Origin: Lethocerus indicus
Lineage: Eukaryota > Arthropoda > Insecta > Hemiptera > Belostomatidae
Direction: 5' to 3'
DNA length: 64,000 bases
NCBI GenBank assembly: GCA_019843655.1
Contig: JACDQD010000102.1
Coordinates: 9,867,501-9,931,500, forward strand
This document shows, in pieces, positions 34,665-47,658 of this stretch. The notes under the pieces were generated by a model. It searched no databases. It saw only the letters and a program-made list of their open reading frames with translations, and was not told the origin of the DNA. The translations under genes and the position numbers were made by a program. Numbering within the stretch: position 1 is the stretch's first letter; every line of letters starts with the position of its first letter.

Positions 34665-35588
34665 AAATAGGCGATCGCAATAAAGATTTGCCCGACACGA
34701 TTACATACGATTCGGACAGAGTCCATTATTGAGGGAGGGAGGGAAATGGGAAATCGTTGGCTAAATTTTGCATACAAACGTTAATGACACATCGGAGGCA
34801 ATAACGCCTAATGATTCGATTGTACATATTCTTCTGTACGAAATCGTCCCACCGTGAATGTCCAGTGGAAAGCATAAAATCGACGGCCGGATAAATGTAC
34901 GCAAAACATAGTTAATTCGGAGCATCCATTATTTTTCAGATAGTTCGTGTTGCCCATATTCTGTTTCCTCACGGAATATATCCGAACAATTCTATTATTA
35001 ATGGAAATTACTTTCAGGAAATAAATAGAAGCGTCAAAGTGCAATTTCATTCAAATTTATTAAATAGCATCACTATTCAAACTTTCTGTCTCCAATGCCT
35101 GATACTGAGGTCCTAAACCAAAATGTATCAGTAATATGCATGAGAGTAACATGCGCCATAACAATATTATTGCCTATTATTCCAATTTTATTTGCTAAAT
35201 ATCCCCGGGAATAGGTAGTGCTTTCAAACATTACGTGATAGGTATTCGAGTGTTATAATCGTGGACCCTTAAGAAATTCGATTTTGTTGATGTGATTGAA
35301 GTCGGTTTAATCGGTATGTAATAGATATTTTTTCTATTCCTGCGGAGAACAGTTTTTTTCTGGAATACAGACGATGAACGGAAATACCATGTCCTCATAG
35401 TTTGTAAAATGTCCCTATTGCCGATTGATTTGACCAGTCCAGTTGTTACTCCTCTGATGGGATTGCCGGCGGTGAGTAAGTCAGGCTCAGGGTGAAGGAG
35501 AGGGGTGGCGGTGACGTCAAATCCGCCGGGGGTGGTCTCGGCTAATATCGACCAGCTGTGAGAGCATGCACCGGCATCACACCCCAGT

Positions 35589-35634
35589 GAGAGGGAGAGA
35601 GAGAGAGTGAGTGAGAGGGAGAGAGACAGAGGGA
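35589..35634. repeat. GA-rich microsatellite
   Basis: GA, GAGG and GAGT units cover about 46 bases. They account for the S/L repeats in the long minus-strand open frame here. Confidence 0.95.
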
Positions 35635-35884
35635 CAGCTGCAATCACCCAACCCACTATCCCCTAGTTATAAGCCCGCTATAAATAAATATTTCATTATT
35701 TTATAACAGACTGCACCAATAGTAGGAATTACAGGTGTACAGGAAATGACTAAGCACCAAAGTAGCTCTTGTGTTTAAAATAAACGTGTGAATTAGTTTA
35801 TTTCCTCTTCATAGTGGGCTCATTCTTGCCGTTGGTTCCCCGTTCGTTACGGTTACTGTACCTCATTTCCAAACAATGAACCCT

Positions 35885-35940
35885 GTCCACGTGGAGGAGT
35901 TCGCGTTGTCTACTGAAGGTGGGAGGAATCTCGCTGAGGG
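35885..35940 (-). repeat. Dispersed repeat core, copy 4 (inverted)
   Basis: On the minus strand it reads GTCCCTCAGCGAGATTCCTC, then TTCAGTAGACAACGCGAACT. It shares CAGTAGACAACGCG with copy 3 and CGAAC-CCTC with copy 1. It is the only copy in reverse orientation. Confidence 0.6.
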
Positions 35941-37907
35941 ACATTAATTCGCTCGCATTATAAATTTAACGGCCTTCGAAATAATAACATTAAACTGGTA
36001 GATCACCCGCTCATGCGTCGAGTCTAATTGCTACTATGTTTAGGGTGTCCTCAATAGAACACTCTAAATATATCATTTGACTCACGGTTGCTATCCCTGC
36101 CACGATATGTACACTTTTCTCATGGACCTCGTACTTTTTCCAAGGCCGCGCGTAGTACCGCAAATAATGGAATTGGATTATTGGTTTGGGGTCTGTTTTC
36201 GGGTTGAACCTGAGCAAGCCAACTTTCCAGGGGCCCTTTTTCTAGACCTTTTTTTGTTAAAAAGGGCGGAGGCGAGTCCGGACTGCTCTTTTTATTACTG
36301 TTACCTCGATACAGTCCTTACCTACAGATTTCTTCCCGTTTATTGTATCGACGGCTGATGTTATATCTTCCTGAGGGTTCTTCAATGGTTCGTAACTTAA
36401 TTGAATGTTTCCTCCTATGCGATGGCGAACGCCGTGTCGATTACCGAGGTCAGATCGCTACGTTTCTGAACTACACGGATCCGAGTTTCCGTCTTCTCGT
36501 GTCTAGAGTCTGTTATAACATGGGTGTGATATTTGTTAACATCCCTAATAACATATGTAGTGTGAACTTGTGTATCGCTCAGTGGCAAATATCAGGTTTA
36601 ATCACTTCAGTAGGCTTATATTATAGGCCTTGGAGTCTGCTAATTTTCCCATAACGCAGCATTACCAATAATACAGCTTTTACAGTAAACCTTCCCTAGA
36701 AGGTTTTGTTTTCAAATCCAGTGATACAATACACTGCATTGTGCAGAAATAGTTTGGGACCATCGGTGTTTTTGATTTGGCCTTGACCCAGAGCCCGTCC
36801 TGGAGACTTCACACATTAACCCTCTGAAACTTGAAAACTTTAATTGGGCCGGCTTTAAGGATATACGCTGTCCGTCATATAAAAGTTCCTCTTCCAAGGT
36901 TCTGGGTACTAAAAAGTCCTCGCTCATTGCCCCATCCATCTACGCGCAACATCATTTATCGATTTATTTTTTTCTCTAGCCTGATCTTCATCTTTAATCC
37001 AAATGAGGTCAATGTCTAAATTTGAAGTGATGACAAAAAGTACGTTGAACTTCACATAAACATAGCTCCTGCAATTGTCAAAAATTTTCAGAGTGCTTTC
37101 ATATAGTTATAAGTCGATGACAGAAAATATAACTCGATTTTTCTAACTGATGAAGGTTATTCGGAAATTACAAACGTTTGGACATTATTTTCATACCCTG
37201 TAACCTGTACTGTGCATCTTCTAGCAAGTCATGTCTCCACCAGATTTAAAAAAATGATGCCATCCATCAGGAACACGCTCGAGTCACCAAGTTGACGATG
37301 CACGCGTAAGAAGATCACACTTATTATTACTGCCTAACTTCCGGTAAGCTTGAGTAACACTGTGTGCGTAATACCTCGGGCAGCAGGTGTTGAACCCCTA
37401 TCACATTATAGGCACTTCGTATTCCCAACGGTATGAAAGTAGTTTATTCCACTGAACCAGTGAATTGTTCACTAAATTCTCATACTATCTTCAGTATAGT
37501 TCTCACGGTAAATTTTGAATTGTAATATGTATCATTTATCACATCAATCATATTTAGCCAATTCATAACTTAATACATTTCATAATTTTAACTGGGTATC
37601 GTTCTGTAATACATATGTAATATGTGTTAGAAGCATGTATAATGCGTAAAGCTACTTTTTACTCCATGACGGATTATTCTAGAAGGGTGAGAAATAAGGG
37701 GACCAGTGTAATAATAAGATATTTATACCACCATTTGTACAATCTCTCTGTCTTGTCAAGGTTTTGGTAAATTCTTTTTCCTTCCTCCCTTCCACTATGA
37801 ACTCCTTTCCTCTAGAACTCAGATTTTCATTTCCAAAAGAAAATTCTTCATTCAAAAACTCAGTCCTCCCTTCTTTTCTTCCGGAGTATATTTCCCAAGC
37901 AGGGACG

Positions 37908-37950
37908 ATCATTAATTACTCATTGGACTAATCATTAATTATTCATTGCG
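37908..37950. repeat. Two-copy 23-bp tandem duplication
   Basis: ATCATTAATTACTCATTG (37908) is repeated as ATCATTAATTATTCATTG (37931), with one visible change in the shared part. Each unit carries a TAAT core. Confidence 0.85.
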
Positions 37951-38582
37951 TGCGAATAACTAAGAATGAGTCTTACCGTGGAATAGCAAGCGTTTCTCCT
38001 TTGGGAATGGACGCTATTCTCCTAGTAAGTGGCAAATATTACATATTTTACGGCATGATATGAAGGTAGAGATAAGTAGCGGGTAACATGAAATACCTTT
38101 ATCACTTACTGAAAAAGCGTAAGGCTAAAAAGAACCCAATATGTTAAAGTCGTAAGGTATATGAGACGAGTGGTTACGTTGTATGTAGGCTTGTACACTT
38201 CTGACGGTATGAGAAGAAGTATTTATTTCAAGTTTTTAATCCTATAATAAATTACCTTCAGACTGAATTTATTAAATGATAAGATGATATATCCTAATGA
38301 ATTCTTTGTTTCACTTTAGTAATAATTTACATGCAACGGTAATCATATAATGCGCTTGCGTTTTATTTAAATATCGATTCCTTTTAACCTTAATGAGTCG
38401 TCGATAATCTAGATGCATTTGCCTTTAATGCAGATAATAATTTAATGGACAACACGTATTGCAAACGTGTATTTGACTAGGCTTTAATGACTGATGAGTA
38501 CAAGTTCTCCCCCTTTCCATTTGTTGTACATGTATATTTGCTTTTGTTTTACAGCTGGAATAGTTCACAACTCGTTATGGCT

Positions 38583-38592
38583 GGATTAATCC
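38583..38592. promoter_or_regulatory. Palindromic K50 homeodomain-type site
   Basis: GGATTAATCC is two overlapping TAATCC sites, the DNA word favoured by Otx/Pitx/Gsc/Bicoid-class homeodomains. A single 10-bp match in 64 kb is near chance, so occupancy is unproven. Confidence 0.3.
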
Positions 38593-39240
38593 GGCTCAAA
38601 GAGAAAGTCGTGCACTTGAGTTAGTTTCAACCCGTATAGCCGGTGTACAGGTAATTTGAATGGAAGCGACGATTCAAAGCAGGGGGCCGTTCGTTATTTT
38701 GCACCAGCCAGTAAATAACGAGTACGGACGTCAAAATGTTGGACGCACATATGATTTCACAGTTTTCACTGTTATTTACTTCTCCAACTAACATTAAATA
38801 CATTTCAAAATATATAACACTAACAAACAGGACATAAATTAAGGAAAACGGAACGAAGACTGTTTATCATCACAAAAAAAAACGGTGTGAACGTTATACG
38901 AAGTTATTGAACAATAGTAACCTTATACAATTAAGAATTTACTAACACGAAATAATTCTCAAAGTGTTGCCAGTTTCATTTGACAAAACCTTACAAACTG
39001 GTACTCGTATATAGTACGAATAAAGAAATGGTGCGATGAAGAATTTATTTTTGAACGCAAAGACCGTAATATAAAACTCCTTCCTGAGCCATAAGTTAGT
39101 CATGACCAGTCAGTCATTTAACCAACCATAAATGAACAGTTCCGTTGCAATACTCATGTGATTCAGTTGTGTTACTGATAGGACGTAACAAGATCGTATG
39201 GATTGATTGAACTATTTATCGACTGGGCACGTTATACAGC

Positions 39241-39620
39241 GTTAAAAGGCGATTGAAATTCAGGGGCCGGCACCCAGCGAATTTCAATTTATCCTTCCAT
39301 CCCGAAGCGATTAGCGCTCGTCGATTTTACGCCCCCCCCCCTCTCAATTTTATGATCTCATCCGGAATCAATTGTCGGGGCGCGTATTTCCATAACGCGT
39401 TCGGGAATCAGTCAATTCGTCCGGCTTTGACCGCCGCCGGAGTTTTTGGGCTTGGCTCTCCGGTAACCAATTGGAGGAAACCTCGAGTGAGTCCGTTCGA
39501 ACTCGACCAATTAACGGGAAAATCGAGGCTCGTTACACCGGTCGGCCCAGACACCGAGGTACCCAGCCCCACGGACCCTAATCATGCAAAACCCGACTTA
39601 AAATATTCCTTTTGACCGAC
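39241..39620. other. CpG-rich block with a C10 run
   Basis: A sharply bounded GC-rich block. It contains C10 at 39332-39341, CCGCCGCCGG near 39431-39440 and TTCGAAC at about 39498. The 120-codon plus-strand open frame at 39253-39615 covers the whole block, but it looks like random translation of GC-rich DNA and has no known domain. Confidence 0.5.
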
Positions 39621-40493
39621 TCGAACCGCCTCCTGCCAAATTTATGTATATATTTTATACGGGTTAATTTACATAAATTCGTTATAAAATAGTATCGCGC
39701 ATATATACGACGTATTAGCTTGGGAGCTTGACTCCCACCAACGGAACTGTTACGCGTCGAATTATAAATATTTATATACATTCGAGAATATTTACATTAT
39801 AAAAATGATGTTACTTGTTTATGAAACACTATTTTCTTTTACAGATCGTGCTCCCAGGAGCATGTCGGAATGTTATTTAACCTGCGATTACCTGTAATTT
39901 AGCCTGGAATATCTAGAACGGTTTTGGTAAATAAATGCTTTGAGATAAATGAATGAAACGTGTGTGAAATCATTCTCAATTAGTTTCGGAACGCAATCCC
40001 TCTCATTCAACTGTAGTGACAATAAAAGACAACCGTCGCATTTATGAACTGTTAGAATTAATTGGAACGAAAACAATTGGTACATTTGAATTTGATAAAT
40101 GCGAACTAACCGCAGCGGAAACACGCGAAATAGGGCAGAACACTGGAAGCGGATGAAAATTAAATAATTTAAATTCTATTTTATATTATTTTAGTTACTC
40201 TTATGAATTAAATAGATATTTTGCTTAATTCACTTAGAATACCGCAGTTCCTTAATAGTTAATGAACAAGGAAATAACTTTCCGTATGTTCGATATGCGT
40301 TTTAAATTTGAATGTACGGAAGTAATAAATTTTGATTTTCCCACTTCATTTCAACAATTGGAACGTGTTTTTAGTAGGCGTAAAATCGGGCTAATTCATA
40401 ATGGGTGGGCAAAATTGTGACATGTATTAAATTACTCTAAACTATTCTCTGTGACGGGCGTGGAGTTGTGGTATCTGATCCGGCAGCGGGGCT

Positions 40494-40511
40494 GGATTTA
40501 ATATTAAATCC
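40494..40511. other. Perfect 18-bp AT-rich palindrome
   Basis: GGATTTAATATTAAATCC is fully self-complementary, and its TTTAATATTAA core recurs directly at about 40515-40525. GC-rich words GGGGCT and AGCCCC lie on the two sides (about 40488 and 40563), giving a nested inverted arrangement. Confidence 0.85.
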
Positions 40512-40693
40512 AATTTAATATTAAGCCCGGGGTAGGTGAAGCCAGCATTAGGCTCCTTCCGAGCCCCGGCTCCCCAACTACTTAACACCGCGAATCCGAG
40601 AGAACCTAGCTAGGCCCATTTCAGACTAGACAGGCCAACAGTGGAACAGGGCCTTGTTTCCAATTAAAGTTAGTCTTTCGTTTTGCCCCGTAC

Positions 40694-40770
40694 CCTGGTC
40701 GTAGCGGTAACGCGGCCGTTATATTATCAAACTCGTGGGAATCACGGGTTCGAAAATAAATAGTCGAAGG
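40694..40770 (+). pseudogene. Weak tRNA-like sequence
   Basis: GTAGCGGTAACGCGG (40701-40715) resembles an A box and D arm, and ATCACGGGTTCGAA (40741-40754) resembles a T arm with B box. The T stem has no pairing 3' partner because AT-rich bases follow. It may be a tRNA or SINE relic, or coincidence. Confidence 0.25.
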
Positions 40771-42640
40771 TTATTCGGAATGCGAACGACAAACGAATAC
40801 AATTTGAAGAAACAAAACAGGCGTATACGTTTCACCGACACGACAAGCGGACGACTAATAAAATTGACGTCGGTACGCGGCCGCAATATGAAAAATCGGA
40901 TATGAAAAGTTTATTGATATTCGTTGAATAAAACAAGTTTGGTTTGAGGTTGGGACTGGGGGCCGGCTTCCGTATTCAAGAGCTCTACTCCTCGAGATGG
41001 CCGAATATCAAATGAAACAGGGCCCTCTTTCGTTTAAAATTGGACATTGTAGTCGGGGCCCAGGACCCCACCCCAATACGAGAAAACGTAAAAAGAAAAA
41101 AATAAGTTGTACAAATATATTCCCCTTCGTTCTACATCTTGTTTTTCCAATTCGAACTGTGTACCGGCCAATCGGAAAGGAAATTTCATAATCGAACATT
41201 TATACCGCATTTCAATCGTCGCAGCTAAAGCGAGAATATCGATTCTGTATCATTTACATTACATAACTGAGTGGTCAAATACTGTGCTCAGAGTTGAAGT
41301 GGTCCAAGAATGTTCTTCTTATATTTACATTATTCCGCCTACCTGTCTCCATTCGCACGTATGTTTCTTGTTTTAGACGGGGCATGTCGCAATATTCGTA
41401 CCCGAACCACAGCTCTATTGGCGTAATGAAACTGAAGCTGGAGGAATCTAGTTTAGGACACAGTAAGACCGAGTCAGTTAGTGGAGAAAAAAATCATCAA
41501 AAAAAAATCAATGACATTTCAATCCCTCGTCCAGATAATTTTTACCAAGGCAAAGTTTAAAGCAGTTAAGAGTAGTTTGCGTCCTCAGGTTGATCATGAG
41601 ATATGTTTCAGAACAAAGGCTTAACAGTATTAATATATGCAGGAAAGGTCTCATCGTTAGTCGCATGACTCCAAATTTACTCCATGTATCTATATAGGTC
41701 GCGTTCGGGAAGAACATCAATAATGGGTCGCCTAACCACTGGTTGTATTTCATTTATTTCGGAGCATTGACGCGTAAATTACCGGCTGAAAGGAAAAAAA
41801 GCGACGCTAAAATCGTATTACATTTTTCAGGAAGGGCTTCAATTATTTTCGGACGCATTAGTTTCCCCTCTGCGCCCAAGTGAAATGTCCGTTTGCTCAC
41901 GCGACACTATAATTTCGATGGAGCTCTAAATGTCTCGCGATAAAAAAAAATGCAATTATATAATGCGACTTATATACTTGTGTTGAATATTAGCAGATTG
42001 CTAATTAATTAATTGTGTTTTAAAATGTTTCTATGTTTTAAATGCATCAATTCTCACAATATTCCTTATTAATGCACAACTAAATCCGCACTAGATTACG
42101 CACTTATAAGTTGAATAAATTTATGTTATATTATTATTAATTTATTCTATATATTTATATTTTATATGCAGTAAATTGCAACCGATGAACAACACTTGAC
42201 TTTATGGATCAATAATGATCCACAGACAGTCACCTCTATTAAATAAAAGTAATCGGGTCCCCCTACAATATATCATCGACTGCCAATTTTATATTTAACA
42301 ATTTTCGGACATTATTATGTTCGCAAAATATGTTAACTCTTTCAATATGTAATTTTAGGTTTCGATTTTCTTATCCGTTTTTCCCTGAGTTTAATGTTTT
42401 TAAAAATCAACTTCCAACGTGACTGGCAAGAAAAGGATTGCTATTGTTTTATCTACTCGGTCGTTGTGAATGACATTTGGAAATATAATATTTCGAATGA
42501 TATTTTACAATTTCTCATTTCACAGACGCTGACCTTTCGAGAGTAATAATATTAACAGCCGCATGGAACTTACCATTTAAAAAATCCGGATAAGTGGTTC
42601 TTTATTAACTTTATTAAGATACCAGGATTCTGCGGGCCGA

Positions 42641-45600
42641 GGAGACTGGCGCGGAAGGTATTACTGAAGAGTATCAGTGAAGGTATATGGTGTACAGGAT
42701 GGTATAGTGCATGCGGCCTCTGAATTAGATGGTCGGAGGCAACAGTTGGTTCGGCCGACGGTGGAGCGAGGAGCCACTCTGCCCATTCCTACAATTAACA
42801 CAACACTAACGACATTCCCCGTCTCCGTCCACTGCCCAAATGAGTTGACTTACAGGGGCCCCCACATTCGGCCACCCAAATACTCGGCAAATGTTACGAT
42901 TCGTTGGGAAATAATTTTAGGTATCACACTTATTTAAATATAATTTCCAACCGAGGCCCAGGTGAGGACTTATTTATTTTCGAATTATGCCCCTTTCTTA
43001 ATAAAAAAAAATTGCTGTTATTATAATGTCGGTAAATGACGGACGCAATTGTCGTAATTCTACTCGCCGATCTTCTTCACGGATCACGGAAGTTAATTTA
43101 GCTACGGCCGCATAAAAGATTAGGTCTTGCTAATTTTCATTTGGCGCATCGTCCGGTAGGGAGGTGGTGGCGGGTGGGGAGGAGACTCCTGCAAAACCTC
43201 TTCCATGAATATTAATCGTCCCTAAACGCCCGTTTTCTTCATACCTTGCCCTAATGCGGTTATTCTGTCCGGTCGGGGCCCTCCAAACATTCGTCTGTTC
43301 GCAATTATATTATATGCATCAATAACCACCCCCAAGCCGTGGCTGGCAAAAGCCATTTGTTTTAACTGCGTTGTGCGTTGACCAAGAATTATGGTATGAT
43401 GCAATGGAAAAGTACCAGTAACTCATTGCCAAATTCAAACTCTTTTATGACAGCATGCTGGAATTAGAGATTTTATTGTTTAATCAAAGTTTAATTGGAC
43501 GAATCTACCACTTCTATCTACCACCATTCTTTGTGGATAGCGTAATTGTACCTTAATTAATTTATACCGTAGATTTATAGCGATAGAGCCAACTAGATTT
43601 GAAAAAAATAGAAATTTATATCATATTGGTTTTACACTTCTCAATGATACTTCACTTCAAATCACGTGGAATTATGGAAATTCATTGGGCATTACTCTGT
43701 TTTGTAGGTATATAAAGACATCTTTAAAACAATTTTTTCAAACAAAAAACAATTCTTTTTATAATTTTGTGTGTATAGTTCATGCGACGATCCTTTCTGG
43801 TTTAATTATATTTTCGATTTAAATTAGTTCGCGTTAAATTATCGAAACTGCGTAACGGGTGGAAAAAGAGAACGGAATTCGGATATTAACCATGCAAATA
43901 TTGCCTAATTTACTGTTGGCCGGCGTTCGCTAAATTCATTTCCATTGATATGAGAATGCCCGCGAGTGGTCCGGATTGACTTTAATACAATAAACGGCCG
44001 CCATCCCAAGCATTGAATAATAACTGACCCTTTGAACAAACTCGGCAATGAAATATTAATTCGTTCTGGACTTTTACCCGTCGTTCAATTCCGTATCGTT
44101 CGTTTCATTCGTCTTTATTCCCAGAAGAGAGTGGGGACCCAATTACAGTTCCTTTGTTGGTGAATTCCCCTTTCGGGACGTCTGAAAACTTGTCCCTAAC
44201 GGAGAGAAAACTTCGCGATCGTCGACTGGCAGAGTTTAAATATTTTGGAAGAATAAAAGTGCTGTTTCATGGTCAACGTTTTGTAAATTTCTGGCAATTT
44301 GATAAATAAAATATACTTATCGATCTTATCTATTGGCTTTACGATATCCTAAAATCATCTTTCTTCTGTGTCTTGTGTTAATGTTATTAATATGGATGTC
44401 TGTAATAGCTCCACACCAATCAATGAGTGTTCTTCCAGACCTGAGATTAGGCCAACTGGGACAAGTAAGAAATTTAAAATTTATATATGTACACGCTATC
44501 GCCGTCGTCAGTATTCAACGTTCAACGGCAAGATAAGAATCAGAAGATAATATTAGAGTTTATTTTAACGGCTCATCCCTTTGGATCCCAGACGCTTATT
44601 GCCAACTCTTCACTTTGTAGGAACAAGCGCCCTTGGATCCTTAATCATAGAACTGGTGACGTTGGCATTTAGAAAGGCAGTTCGAAGGGCGATGAATGTT
44701 TCAGTCGGAGATCGTCCAACGAACCTGTTGAATATTGGCGGATATTTACTACTGTAATAGTGGCTACCTTCAATGTGCTGGCCCCGAAGACTCGGCTTTT
44801 TAAAGGGCCATTTCCGGAATATAATCCCGCCCATTTTTTGGCACGCTCTCCCAGACCCATCTTCAGTTTCCATCGTCGCAGACAATTCTTAACCCTTCAA
44901 ATTTGGATGCGGCTTCACAAATATTTCCGCACTCCCCTTTTCTTCGGAATGTATTCACTTGAATAAGCTAATTAATAATTCATCGTAACTAACTAATAAT
45001 ATGATTGAGGAGTCGCATTCCCGAAGCGATCAGTTCTGAAAGCGTAGGTAAAAAATAAAATCTGCATGGCATTAATGTTTTTTCTGTTTCAGAATTTCAG
45101 TAAAATTTCAACACTCTGCTACCGTCTAAAGTAGGCTGGTCACGGGTTTAACAAACAGGAGAAATTTTTCGGCCTCGTTTTTTTTATCGAGGTGGTAAAC
45201 GGCAGAATGTATTATACATGGGCCGAACCTCTCTCGATGATGTTTCCTATTGCCGGCTGGTAGATCATAAATCCCATCGCGTCCAACGATTAGGTGTTTC
45301 CTTTTGGATGTATTGTGAGGGGGTGAATACAGGTGTAGAGGGGCGGTGGTAGAGCTGGCGGGACAATGGCGCCCGCGGCGCTCTTCGCCCGGCCTATATC
45401 CTGATGGCCGAGCAAACAGAACGTCCACCCTGGCCCCTCCGCCCTACAATTTCAGCTTTTTCCGTCCTCTCTTCCGTCTCTGTCTCCTCCTTTCTCTTTA
45501 CATTTCCCCTCGCCCCAACGGCCACCCCCCCCCCCTTGCGACGTTACCCTCTTATTACCGTAACGAACTTCTTTCATCCTCCCTTCCTCCTTATCCGCGC

Positions 45601-45720
45601 TCACTCTCCGCTGCACATACTTCCGACCGTCTCTCACTTTTTAAAGCGAGACGTTAATCCGGGCCCTTGGGATAATTTCTGGTTGATTCACCCTTTATGT
45701 ATCTTCGGGTAGGAGCCGCC
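42641..45720. other. Noncoding tract with several GC-rich patches
   Basis: GC-richer at 42640-42960, 43140-43340, 43850-44240 and 45230-45720; the last is markedly pyrimidine-rich and includes C11 at 45525-45535. Open frames of 100-103 codons occur on both strands over the same bases at 45126-45657, which argues for low stop density rather than a gene. Confidence 0.65.
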
Positions 45721-46350
45721 GAGAGTAATGACCCCGGTACCCTACACTTTGTATAGGCCTCGATCATTCTAACATTTGTATAAAAGTAGAGTTTACGTTC
45801 TTTGGAAAATGTAAATGAAAACACTTTTCCCATAATGGAACACAACGACAATTGTAGGATGCAAAGTCCCGAACTCGATTCCGACAGGTGATTTTCCGCA
45901 GATGCCACGATTCGTTCTTATATTTATTGCACTCCTCATATATACTCATATATGACGGAATGAATAAATTAAACCGACCGCGTATTCAGGCCTCAATTAC
46001 GCTGCAAAATTAATTTCTTCAAGAGCGGTCTGGCAGCGACTGACCTATTCAAAGATAAATACGTTTCACCGACTAATGATATATATTTTCTGCAAAACTT
46101 GTATTATGTATCATTACAAGCGAGTTTCGGTCATTTAAATTTAAAAATATGTTTTTCGAATAGATAAGACTAAATGACCCGGATTTCAAATAATTAATAA
46201 ATATCACCAACGAACGTACTCCTGGATTGAATAAATCCATATTAAAAAGTTTCTGCAGTAATTATCAAAGGGCTGGGAGATAAACAATGACTTAAAGTGT
46301 TTGAACCTAAATATGTTCAGAGGTAACACAACACATACTTGAGAGTCCGC

Positions 46351-46380
46351 ATAGGTAACTACTCAATAGGTGACTACGGA
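46351..46380. repeat. Two-copy 15-bp tandem duplication
   Basis: ATAGGTAACTACTCA is followed directly by ATAGGTGACTACGGA. Confidence 0.85.
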
Positions 46381-47614
46381 ATAGACTGGTTTACACTACT
46401 GCAAAAGTCCTTCCCATAGAACTAGAGATAATTAAAAATTTGCACATTAAGTTGAAAACAAATATCTTATCTCTCCAGTAATGCAGTAAATGCAGAAATT
46501 GAAACCTTTATATTTGGAACAAATAATTTTAATTGCCGATAAAATGAGCCATTAATCTCTGGATTACATATTTAATTGTTTCGGTAACATAGGAAAACAG
46601 GTTCTCGAAAACCTAACACCAAGATTGCGGCTTGTACCGTTTCCTTGGAAAGGGTTCTTTGTAGAACTGAATTTCCCCCTCCCTCCTTCCCCTTCCATCC
46701 AACATCAAATATTTAATTAGTTTCTGTATGAATTGCTCTTATCTGTGAGGAAGTTGAACCCAAACTATATTGCAGTTCTCTCAAGTTATACTATCAAAGT
46801 CAAAGTAAACATGAAACCCAATTAATGTATTCTACGTAAATAGTTTCCTCTATGACTCGGTTCATCTGCAAAGATAACGGAACTAAGCCTAAATGGGACA
46901 CTTCGGAATCGCCCCGCGCTAAAAGGAATTAATTCCCCGTTTACGGGAGATTTTCATTGAGCCCCTCCAAATTAAATAAGAGTTCATTTCATTGAAACAG
47001 TTTTCCAGGGCCGGTACAAACATTTCCATCAAAATTACTACTGGGATTCCCATACCCCCTACGTTGTTTGTCCTACGAACACTTTTATTCAATTCAAAGA
47101 AGTTCCGAAACAAATAAATCTAATGTACCTCACACTCTCGGTGGAAGCAACAACCAGGACAGAAGAAATCCTAATAGAATTCGATGAACTCCATAATAAA
47201 ATACACTGCACCACAAAGAAAGAAAAAACAGATCAATATAAAACTGAAATCCAATATTCAATTTATGTGTACTAGATGTAAATGCACCGCAGGCACAACC
47301 ATGTACAAGAACTCCACAAGTACCCAACTCAACACAAATTACTGACCATAAACCAACTAAAAGCGTACGCCTAAATTGATTACTACAAATACTAAGCGTT
47401 ATATTGTCCAGAAAAACGTATATGAATCGGTCACCGACGACCAATTATCATAAAAAATAAGACGTCGATATCTGCCGTGCTTTGGAAATCGCCTAAGTGA
47501 TGATTTTAAATTATTTGTTGTTCACTGAAGCTTGCGTTAAAAGTAAGCTTGCTGTTTGATTTATTTACATAGAGACTGTTGTACTTATTGCTATAGAAAA
47601 CAAGAAAAATATAT

Positions 47615-47618
<4 letters not shown>

Positions 47619-47655
<37 letters not shown>
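47619..47655. repeat. (AT)n microsatellite
   Basis: An AT run of about 18 units is followed by degenerate ATA/TATA words to about 47690. The Y/I-repeat peptide on the minus strand is an artefact of this array. Confidence 0.97.

Positions 47656-47658
<3 letters not shown>

Larger units (their letters stand above)
33181..35640. other. Noncoding tract with repeat core, hairpin and TC/GA arrays
   Basis: GC-rich at 33180-33480 and 33780-34100, otherwise AT-rich. It contains dispersed-core copy 3, an imperfect hairpin at 33814-33844, a TC array (34609-34664) and a GA array (35589-35634). Open frames up to 106 codons are not recognisable. The 141-codon frame on the minus strand (35231-35656) is extended by the GA array, which encodes S/L repeats. 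Confidence 0.65.
35641..39240. other. Mostly AT-rich noncoding tract
   Basis: It contains dispersed-core copy 4, the 37908-37950 duplication and a palindromic homeodomain-type site at 38583-38592. Overlapping plus-strand open frames of 93 and 103 codons (36077-36358 and 36343-36654) are hydrophobic and cysteine-containing but match no family I know, and they overlap in different frames. No gene is supported. Confidence 0.65.
39621..42640. other. Noncoding tract with a GC-rich centre
   Basis: AT-rich at both ends, CpG-richer at 40440-41060. It contains the 40494-40511 palindrome, a weak tRNA-like sequence at 40694-40770 and TAATTAATTAATT at 42002-42014. Open frames up to 89 codons are unremarkable. 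Confidence 0.65.

Noticed and set aside
35231..35656. 141-codon open frame on the minus strand
   Set aside because: Its N-terminal part is an S/L repeat from a GA array, and no recognisable domain follows.
36077..36654. Two adjacent open frames of 93 and 103 codons with Cys-rich hydrophobic peptides
   Set aside because: They overlap in different frames and match no family I know; a frameshifted gene was considered but no homologous protein could be named.
37390..37420. Minus-strand GGGGTTCAACACC, B-box-like
   Set aside because: No A box at a suitable distance.
39456..39515. TGGCTCTCCGGTAACC followed by GTTCGAACTC, tRNA-box-like
   Set aside because: No D-stem or anticodon stem can be drawn and the A-box match is poor at key positions.
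39253..39615. 120-codon plus-strand open frame filling a GC-rich block
   Set aside because: Composition explains the openness; the peptide has no known motif.
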